21,207 nucleotides of DNA from a virus. Under the pieces are notes generated by a model. That model saw only the letters and a list, made by a program, of their open reading frames with translations, did not search any database and was not told the DNA's origin. Positions 6,841 to 12,176 of the stretch are shown here, piece after piece (position 1 is the first letter of the stretch; each line of letters begins with the position of its first letter). Location of the stretch: positions 1 to 21,207 of the IMG/VR virus record IMGVR_UViG_3300008470_000248; one strand, given 5' to 3'. The translations under genes and the position numbers were made by a program.

Positions 6841-7923
6841 ATGGCGACAGAGACAGAAAATTCCGAAGTTGTAGAACCCGAAGCTCCGGCTTCTCGACTT
6901 TCCGATGACCCGAAGATTGTGGACGCGGTGCAAGCGCATCTCGACGCATTTTTGAGTGACGGGGAAGTTGTTGAAACCCCGGACCCCAAGGTGGAAACCA
7001 AGGAAACTCCCGTCGAAGGAGAACATGTTGTCGAGCCGGTAGTTGAGCCTGTGGTTGAGTCGGTTGTGGAGCCTGTCGTGGAAGCAGTGATCGCGGGTGA
7101 CAAGCCCGAGGACTCTACCCTTCCCGCGGCGTACGTTCGCACGGCCAAGGCACGCGGTTGGACCGATCAGGAGATCATCGACTTCAACAAGGCGACTCCG
7201 GAACTGGCGCTCAAGACAATGGAGCGTATGCACGAGTCTCGGACGAAGGAACTCAACGAATGGGCAGAACTAGGACGAAGATCCCGGTTGGCCCCTGCGG
7301 CGGGTCAAGTTGTTGCTTCACCCGTAGCCAGCCCTGCCGCACCTGTTGCTACCGGCGCGGAAGTTTCGCTCCAGCCGATCAACGTGCAGGAGTTGGCCGA
7401 GAAGTTCGGGAACGAGGAATTGATCGCTGCGATAGCCGGGCCGATTAACGCTCAAGTCGCGGCGATGCAGCCCCTCATGGCCGAAGTCAAGGCCACACGG
7501 GAGCGGGAGAATTCCGCGCATCAAGCCACTCTCGCTAAGACCGTGCAGGACTTCTTCTCCAGTGATGAGATGAAGTCTTTCGTTCCGGTGTATGGTCCCG
7601 CAGCTTTCGAGGCCAAAACCCCGGAGCAGCGCGACAAGGTAAGCAGAGTCCTGGAAATGGCCGACGCATTGATTGCAGGAGCCGCGCACCAGGGTCGAGA
7701 TGTACAGGTTCCAGATGCACTGATGTTGGCGCATGATTCCATCGCCAGCGAATTCAAGGAAAACATCATTCGGGACGGAATTCGTGAGAAAGTCGCCAAG
7801 CGAGAGAAGAGTATCACCCTCAAGCCTACCGCTAAAGGGCGTGTAGCTGTGGGTGGTCCTCCTCGGGATCGGCAGGAACTCCTGTCGCGTACCGAAGACA
7901 GGCTCGCAGCGGCGTTCTCGTAA
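6841..7923 (+). CDS. Putative capsid scaffolding protein
   Basis: 360 residues from ATG 6841, chosen over the GTG at 6793 because AAGGAA (6828-6833) is correctly spaced. It is acidic in its N-terminal third, with a disordered Glu/Val/Pro-rich tract and five VVEP-type repeats at residues 63-83. A conserved-looking segment AAYVRTAKARGWTDQEII (97-113) follows. Another Ala/Pro linker (152-172) leads to a helical region with heptad-like character (~180-325) and a basic C-terminus. Position directly before the major capsid gene and the acidic, helical, repeat-containing make-up are typical of scaffolding proteins, which template the procapsid and are then removed. No protease signature is present in it. 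The assignment comes from position and composition. Confidence 0.65.
   Translation: MATETENSEVVEPEAPASRLSDDPKIVDAVQAHLDAFLSDGEVVETPDPKVETKETPVEGEHVVEPVVEPVVESVVEPVVEAVIAGDKPEDSTLPAAYVRTAKARGWTDQEIIDFNKATPELALKTMERMHESRTKELNEWAELGRRSRLAPAAGQVVASPVASPAAPVATGAEVSLQPINVQELAEKFGNEELIAAIAGPINAQVAAMQPLMAEVKATRERENSAHQATLAKTVQDFFSSDEMKSFVPVYGPAAFEAKTPEQRDKVSRVLEMADALIAGAAHQGRDVQVPDALMLAHDSIASEFKENIIRDGIREKVAKREKSITLKPTAKGRVAVGGPPRDRQELLSRTEDRLAAAFS
7027..7089 (+). repeat. Degenerate tandem repeat encoding VVEP units
   Basis: Five consecutive 12-base units encode VVEP, VVEP, VVES, VVEP and VVEA within the scaffold-like gene. Codons for the same residues vary between units (for example ccg, cct for Pro), so the repeat is old or kept at protein level rather than a fresh slippage product. 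Confidence 0.7.
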
Positions 7924-7925
7924 CC

Positions 7926-7939
7926 GTCTCACAGGAGAC
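7926..7939 (+). promoter_or_regulatory. Hairpin enclosing the capsid gene ribosome binding site
   Basis: GTCTC-ACAG-GAGAC is a five-base-pair stem with a four-base loop. The Shine-Dalgarno AGGAG (7933-7937) is split between loop and stem, nine bases ahead of ATG 7947. Such a weak hairpin could tune capsid translation; it may also be fortuitous. Confidence 0.35.
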
Positions 7940-7946
7940 ATGACTC

Positions 7947-9029
7947 ATGGGCGTTGATAATGACAAACTCATTGATCTTCTTGCTACGACTCTCAAGGAT
8001 CTGCCCAAGCAGACATTCGAGGTAGCGTGGACCAATCAGGATTACGAGTTCTGCCGGATCTACCAGGAAGATCGTCAGCAAGTTGACGGCGGCACGAGCA
8101 TCAAGCGCAACGTTATGCTGAATCCCAGCGGCAATGCTGCGTATCGTAGATTGTTCGATACGGACCAGCCGACTGTTGGCAACGTGCAGCATGAGATAGA
8201 CGTGCCCTGGACTCAGATTGGTACGAACTACTCGTGGGATGTTGTCGAAATACTGCGCAACAAGAACAGCGCCAAGGGCTACATCAACCTGATGGAGTCC
8301 CGGCGTACGGACGGCCTGTGGTCCCTGGCTGATCTTATCGAGGAACGCGGGTGGAAGACTCCTACCAGTTCTACCGATAAGCTGTATCCATACGGCGTGT
8401 CGTATTACCTGAACATGCTCGCCGCAGGGGGCACTACGGCAGGTTTCAACGGGCAGACAATTCGCTATCAGGATGGTAGTACCGGCACGGTTTGCGCGGG
8501 CATCGACGCCTCTACCGAGTCGAAGTGGCGCAACTATGCTGCGACGTACAACAAGGTGGATAATGCGCTCCTGCGTACGTTGCGTAGGGCGATTCTGGCC
8601 ACTCGCTTCCGTCCTCCGCTGTTCATCAAGTCGCCGGGCGATGACGCGGTTGGTACACGCCGGATGTACGCGAATCTGGACATCAACGTGGAACTCCAGG
8701 ACCTCGCTGACAAGCGCGATGACAGCTCCCAGCCGAAGGATCTGGCTGGTAAGAGCCTGATCGACATCGAAGGTACCTGTTACTTCAACCGTATTCCAGT
8801 CCAGTACATCCCGAATTTGGATGACGTGGACTATGATCCGATCTATACGGTTGACTTCAAGAAGTTCGTCCCGTTCGTCCAGGAGGGTTTCTGGATGGAA
8901 GAGGGCAAGCCGATGACCGACCGGCTCCAGCACACGACCTTCACGGTGTTCCTGGATGGTTCGCATAACAACCTCTGCCTCAACCGGCGTACGGCTGGTT
9001 TCGTGGTACACAAGCCGATCCCGGCGTAA
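7947..9029 (+). CDS. Major capsid protein
   Basis: 360 residues; AGGAG at 7933-7937 and ATG 7947. Size, position immediately after the scaffold-like gene and two genes after small portal-linked genes, and the mixed alpha/beta sequence rich in aromatic and charged residues fit a major capsid protein, presumably of the HK97 fold although that cannot be proved by eye. Recognisable patterns include TNQDYEFCRIYQEDR (29-43), VPWTQIGTNYSWDVVEI (86-102), TRRMYANLDINVELQDLAD and YTVDFKKFVPFVQEGFWM near the C-terminus. The sequence has strongly codon-biased, GC-ending codons compared with several neighbours, as expected of a highly expressed gene. No cleavage signal is obvious. Confidence 0.82.
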   Translation: MGVDNDKLIDLLATTLKDLPKQTFEVAWTNQDYEFCRIYQEDRQQVDGGTSIKRNVMLNPSGNAAYRRLFDTDQPTVGNVQHEIDVPWTQIGTNYSWDVVEILRNKNSAKGYINLMESRRTDGLWSLADLIEERGWKTPTSSTDKLYPYGVSYYLNMLAAGGTTAGFNGQTIRYQDGSTGTVCAGIDASTESKWRNYAATYNKVDNALLRTLRRAILATRFRPPLFIKSPGDDAVGTRRMYANLDINVELQDLADKRDDSSQPKDLAGKSLIDIEGTCYFNRIPVQYIPNLDDVDYDPIYTVDFKKFVPFVQEGFWMEEGKPMTDRLQHTTFTVFLDGSHNNLCLNRRTAGFVVHKPIPA

Positions 9030-9048
9030 GCGCTAAGATATTGGCGCT
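9029..9048 (+). other. Stem-loop just after the capsid stop codon
   Basis: AGCGCTAA (9029-9036) pairs with TTGGCGCT (9041-9048) as an eight-base-pair stem with one G-U pair and a GATA tetraloop. It begins in the capsid stop codon. No T-run follows, so it is more likely a 3'-end stabiliser or processing point than an intrinsic terminator. Confidence 0.45.
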
Positions 9049-9094
9049 AACTGGCGGAAATCGACAGTAACAGACAAAAATCGGAGAATTGAAA

Positions 9095-9880
9095 ATGAGT
9101 AAAGGTATTGCAAAAGTTGAATTGGTCGGCCAGGGCAGTCAGGTGACTGTTGACGATGTGCCGAACTGGGCTTTCATCTATGCTGTGTCCCTGGTGAAAA
9201 GTCTAAAATATGCTATCGGAGATCGGGTGGTTCTTCCCGATGGCCGGGAGTTTCGTTACGCGAAGTCCAGTGGGGTGTGTGCCTCGGGTCAGTCCGTGGA
9301 CTTCGACCAGACGGGCATTATCCCTTACACCGCCTTCGAGGCGGCTGCTGCGATTGGAGACACGGAGATTTCCTTCGTGGCGAGTACACATGCTGCTATT
9401 GCGGAAGATGAACTGCGGGGTGGGTATACCATTTCCTGGCCTGCCTCCGACTACGACCAGTTCCGGGGGATCATTGGAAATATGGCTTCTGCTGAAAATG
9501 CGGCCCTCACGATCTATTTGGACGGCCCGTTGACGGTTGCCCTTACTACGGCGATGTACGGCGAAGTCTACGAGAATCCGTACGCCTCGGTCAAAGAAGC
9601 CTCGAATGTGGCACTGGGCAAGGGAGGCATTCCTGCCGTGTATGTGAGTGCGGCCAATATGTTCTTCTGGTGTCAAACGCTTGGTCCGTGCTTTGTTGCC
9701 CCGCAGACGGATGTGAAAGACAATGGGGGTGTCGGTGCGTGCTTCCGCCATGATGGCTCACTCCAGAGTGTGGAGACATCGTTAGCGGTGACAGTTGCGA
9801 CCAATGATACGTCGCAGTACGCAGGATTCCGTATCATCGGTTCGGCCGATGGCAACGGCCCCCTATTCATGCTGAAATAA
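9095..9880 (+). CDS. Putative capsid decoration / head-associated protein
   Basis: 261 residues from ATG 9095 with CGGAGAA nine bases ahead; the TTG at 9089 is less well placed. It is beta-rich: VGDRVVLPDGREF-like segment at ~41-54, AIGDTEISF at ~88-96, then ALTIYLDGPLTVALT (~141-155) and PAVYVSAANMFFWCQTLGPC (~177-196). Proteins of this outline directly follow the major capsid gene in many uncultured tailed phages and are usually thought to sit on the capsid surface. I cannot name a family with certainty. No signal peptide or enzymatic motif is visible. A head fibre or cement protein is the leading reading, based mainly on position. Confidence 0.6.
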   Translation: MSKGIAKVELVGQGSQVTVDDVPNWAFIYAVSLVKSLKYAIGDRVVLPDGREFRYAKSSGVCASGQSVDFDQTGIIPYTAFEAAAAIGDTEISFVASTHAAIAEDELRGGYTISWPASDYDQFRGIIGNMASAENAALTIYLDGPLTVALTTAMYGEVYENPYASVKEASNVALGKGGIPAVYVSAANMFFWCQTLGPCFVAPQTDVKDNGGVGACFRHDGSLQSVETSLAVTVATNDTSQYAGFRIIGSADGNGPLFMLK

Positions 9881-9907
9881 GGGCTAGCGGCAGGATCGAA
9901 CGAAAGT

Positions 9908-9923
9908 GAGTTGGTACCGACTC
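9908..9923 (+). other. Short inverted repeat upstream of the 44-aa gene
   Basis: GAGTTG-GTAC-CGACTC forms a six-base-pair stem with one G-U pair and a four-base loop, in the 69-base gap after the decoration-like gene. It is followed by TCTAGATTTC rather than a clean T-run. A weak terminator or incidental structure. Confidence 0.3.
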
Positions 9924-9949
9924 TCTAGATTTCTAACTGGAGAACAAAT

Positions 9950-10084
9950 ATGAGTTCCAAAGACGCAATAAAAGCCCCCGCCAAAGAGGCGAAGGCCAAA
10001 ATGACCAAGGTGGAACCGCCCTCCCCCAAATACGGGCCGGAGTGGCAGAAGTGGTATTTGGAAACCCAGAAGAACGCCAAGTAA
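9950..10084 (+). CDS. Small basic protein, 44 residues
   Basis: ATG 9950 follows CTGGAG (9938-9943) at a good distance and the frame ends at TAA 10082-10084. The protein is Lys/Ala/Pro-rich with a C-terminal PKYGPEWQKWYLETQKNAK tail. The basic, probably unstructured N-terminus and aromatic C-terminal helix are compatible with a small virion or capsid-interacting protein. It shows no recognised family. It is bracketed by hairpins on both sides, and the good ribosome site makes it a probable real gene despite its size. Confidence 0.6.
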   Translation: MSSKDAIKAPAKEAKAKMTKVEPPSPKYGPEWQKWYLETQKNAK

Positions 10085-10089
10085 GATTC

Positions 10090-10110
10090 CGCACTTCCGG
10101 AAGTGCGTTT
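10090..10110 (+). terminator. Candidate weak terminator hairpin
   Basis: CGCACTT-CCGG-AAGTGCG (10090-10107) is a perfect palindrome forming a seven-base-pair stem, followed by only TTT before GAG. It begins six bases after the 44-aa gene. The short T-run suggests partial termination or an RNA processing/stability element. Confidence 0.45.
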
Positions 10111-10116
10111 GAGAGC

Positions 10117-10156
10117 GCGGGTCAGGGCGATCCTAGTGGTAAACGCCCTGACTCGC
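10117..10156 (+). other. Strong 13-bp stem-loop upstream of the connector-like gene
   Basis: GCGGGTCAGGGCG (10117-10129) pairs with CGCCCTGACTCGC (10144-10156), 13 base pairs with one G-U, around a 14-base loop. It ends 20 bases before ATG 10177. There is no proper T-run after it, so attenuation by intrinsic termination is doubtful. A protein-binding RNA or DNA site is an alternative. Confidence 0.6.
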
Positions 10157-10176
10157 ACCCGATTTAGTGGTGAGAT

Positions 10177-11394
10177 ATGGCTGAACCAACCGCGGCACTG
10201 ACATACCAGGACCTTATCATAGCTGTCGCCGAGCAGCTTGGTGTGTCCTACTATGGTGCTGCGGGTGATGAGGCCGCACAGGTCCCCACCGATGCCTACG
10301 AACTCGACCGGGTGAAACGGTTCGTGCAGGATGGCATTCGGATGTTCATCGCCGATTCTCCACCGGCCGGTTGGCGCTGGCAGCGTCCGTTGGCCTCAAT
10401 TGTGCTTTGGGCTACGGCGACCGGGACAGCCAGCGGTGCCCCCACATACGTTGACCCTTCCAGCACTGTGACCTCCCACTTGAGGATGTTCTATGACTCG
10501 ATGGTGGGACACAATCTTGCGTTTACCGTCACGAGCACAGCGGATGGCACGCCCTCCTATGACTCGACCGATGGGGTAACGACCATCGACGTAGACGACG
10601 CGATCTTTTCCTCAGTTGTCGCGGTAGGCCAGTCGATCACGTTCTCTGCAACATCGAACGCCTACATCATCACCCAGATCTCCGATACCACAACCGTTGT
10701 GGTCGAGGGAGATGCCAGCGGCGAAGCAGACGGGGATACGGTCACGATTGCCCGCAACTATGCGATTGCGAGTGTCACAAGCGCTGTAGTAGCCGTTGTG
10801 ACCGGGGACGCAAGCGGTGAGGCTGATGATGCTGCGATGACCGTCACTGCTGACGGGGCGTACATCATGCCAGGGAGCTTCGGCGGCGAGGTTGTCGGCG
10901 GTATTACCTACACGGCTGGTAGCAACATAGGCACAACCATTGACTGGGGCGATGAGCTTGAGATTCGTCGCCTACGGGAGAATTGGAACGATACGAGAAC
11001 TCGCCCTTATTTAGCCGCAATTCGCCGCAACCAAACCAATTCACGGCAATGGGATCTGCTCGTTTATCCAACACCGGGCAGCGATCAGACAGTCGAATTC
11101 CCCTACATGATCTACTTCGACGAGATCACAGAGTTAACCGATATGCACGTCGCGGGATTTGCCCACGACGAGACTGTTAAGTGGGCGGCTAAGTCCCAGG
11201 CTGAAATGCAAGGCGAAGATGCGATGGCTGGGGCTACGGAGTACTACCGTAAAATAGCTCTACTTAACAGTTTCAAGACCGATGCTCGCGCTGCTCCGCG
11301 GAAGTTGGGGTACTGTGGCAATCCTGGCAACGGGAATGTTTCACTACGAGATTTCCGGCAGTTTACACGGAGACCTACTGTAACGTACAACTAA
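10177..11394 (+). CDS. Putative head-tail connector / neck (adaptor-like) protein with inserted beta repeats
   Basis: 405 residues; GGTGAG (10168-10173) lies close ahead of ATG 10177. The N-terminus (YQDLIIAVAEQLGV, then VKRFVQDGIRMFIADSPPAGWRW at residues 46-68) and the C-terminal part (IRRLREN, WDLLVYPTPG, helix DETVKWAAKSQAEMQGED at 331-348) match the helical outline of short-tailed-phage adaptor or neck proteins. Between them, residues ~115-225 form a Thr/Val/Asp-rich beta segment with two GDASGEAD units (178-185 and 210-217), which looks like an inserted repeat module exposed on the particle. Such adaptors join the portal to the tail. Assignment is by position and partial pattern. Confidence 0.58.
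   Translation: MAEPTAALTYQDLIIAVAEQLGVSYYGAAGDEAAQVPTDAYELDRVKRFVQDGIRMFIADSPPAGWRWQRPLASIVLWATATGTASGAPTYVDPSSTVTSHLRMFYDSMVGHNLAFTVTSTADGTPSYDSTDGVTTIDVDDAIFSSVVAVGQSITFSATSNAYIITQISDTTTVVVEGDASGEADGDTVTIARNYAIASVTSAVVAVVTGDASGEADDAAMTVTADGAYIMPGSFGGEVVGGITYTAGSNIGTTIDWGDELEIRRLRENWNDTRTRPYLAAIRRNQTNSRQWDLLVYPTPGSDQTVEFPYMIYFDEITELTDMHVAGFAHDETVKWAAKSQAEMQGEDAMAGATEYYRKIALLNSFKTDARAAPRKLGYCGNPGNGNVSLRDFRQFTRRPTVTYN
10708..10827 (+). repeat. Two degenerate copies of a GDASGEAD-containing module
   Basis: Residues 178-185 and 210-217 of the connector-like protein are identical (GDASGEAD), 32 residues apart, each following a Val-rich strand (TTTVVVE, SAVVAVV). The codons differ (gccagcggcgaa versus gcaagcggtgag), indicating an old duplication. 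Confidence 0.6.
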
Positions 11395-11400
11395 CCGGGC

Positions 11401-11425
11401 ACTGGCGGACGCCAGTTCCACTTTT
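11401..11425 (+). terminator. Candidate weak terminator hairpin
   Basis: ACTGGC-GGAC-GCCAGT (11401-11416) is a perfect six-base-pair stem, with TTTT at 11422-11425 after a five-base interruption. It lies between the connector-like gene and the next start. The displaced T-run makes full termination unlikely. Confidence 0.35.
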
Positions 11426-11436
11426 GGGAGAGACCC

Positions 11437-12099
11437 ATGAATGAAGCGAACCTAGTTCGGAGATTGAACTTCTTGGCTACCGGCGACGGCTTTCGGAGGT
11501 GTGTCCCTATCGACATCCTCGCGCAAGTCAAGACTACCGCGGGCCTGGTGCTCACTGCCTCGACGGTGCCCGCGATCCTGGCTACGGAGACCAGTTTTCT
11601 CGCTCTGACAAGCGTAGCGAGCCAGACGCATGTTGGTGCGTTCGTCTGGAATGTGCCGGATGACTACGATGAGAGTTCCGACGAGCTTCGCATCCGCCTG
11701 GCCTGCAACATGAACGGCGATACGGATTCCGCCAAGACCATTACGGCCGCGATCTATCGCAAGCGCCCGGTCCCGAACATCATCCCTGATGGTGAGTCGA
11801 GTCTGCCCGCGGGCCTTGCTCTATCGGCCGATCTCGGTGCACCGGTGTCTGGTGCGATTCCACTGCTGGGAGCGAACATCTTGTCTTCCTGGGTGGAGAT
11901 CAATGCCGACGCGATCAAGACTACGGATGGCTCGGCCAATCGTTCCCTGGCCGCGACAGCCGACGCCAGCATAAAGCCGGGCGATTGCCTCACCGTCGTT
12001 CTGACTTCTGGTGCCCACACGACTGATGATCTCGATGTATACGGCCTCAACCTCTGGTACCGGTCGAACCTGGCCCTGTCAGACATAAATAGCCGGTAA
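11437..12099 (+). CDS. Hypothetical beta-sandwich virion protein
   Basis: 220 residues; GGGAG (11426-11430) precedes ATG 11437. It appears to consist of two beta-rich halves: residues ~60-115, including FVWNVPDDYDESSDELRIRL and TAAIYRKRP, and residues ~145-215, including WVEINADAI, KPGDCLTVVLTSGAHT and YGLNLWYRSN. The alternation suits jelly-roll or Ig-like domains exposed on a particle. I do not know a named family. It is the last gene before a strong terminator, so it probably closes the head transcription unit. A head or neck decoration protein is an inference. Confidence 0.6.
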   Translation: MNEANLVRRLNFLATGDGFRRCVPIDILAQVKTTAGLVLTASTVPAILATETSFLALTSVASQTHVGAFVWNVPDDYDESSDELRIRLACNMNGDTDSAKTITAAIYRKRPVPNIIPDGESSLPAGLALSADLGAPVSGAIPLLGANILSSWVEINADAIKTTDGSANRSLAATADASIKPGDCLTVVLTSGAHTTDDLDVYGLNLWYRSNLALSDINSR

Positions 12100-12122
12100 C
12101 ATCGGAAGACGGCTCAACCGAT

Positions 12123-12161
12123 AATAGGCCCGTCTGCTACGTGCGGGCGGGCTTATTTCTT
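12123..12161 (+). terminator. Rho-independent terminator
   Basis: GCCCGTCTGC (12128-12137) pairs with GCGGGCGGGC (12143-12152) around a TACGT loop, with two G-U pairs, followed by TTATTTCTT. AATAG (12123-12127) also pairs with TTATT (12153-12157), so the full stem is 15 base pairs. This is the clearest terminator in the window and separates the head genes from the tail genes. Confidence 0.85.
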
Positions 12162-12176
12162 ACGAGAGAGAGAGTT

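Noticed and set aside
7940-7957. ATG at 7940 as an alternative capsid start
   Set aside because: It is in another frame and meets a stop after five codons.
7929-9011. A 360-codon open frame on the minus strand opposite the capsid gene
   Set aside because: It mirrors the capsid coding frame closely, has low-complexity Arg/Val/Ile-rich sequence and no ribosome site; it is a by-product of codon bias in the capsid gene.
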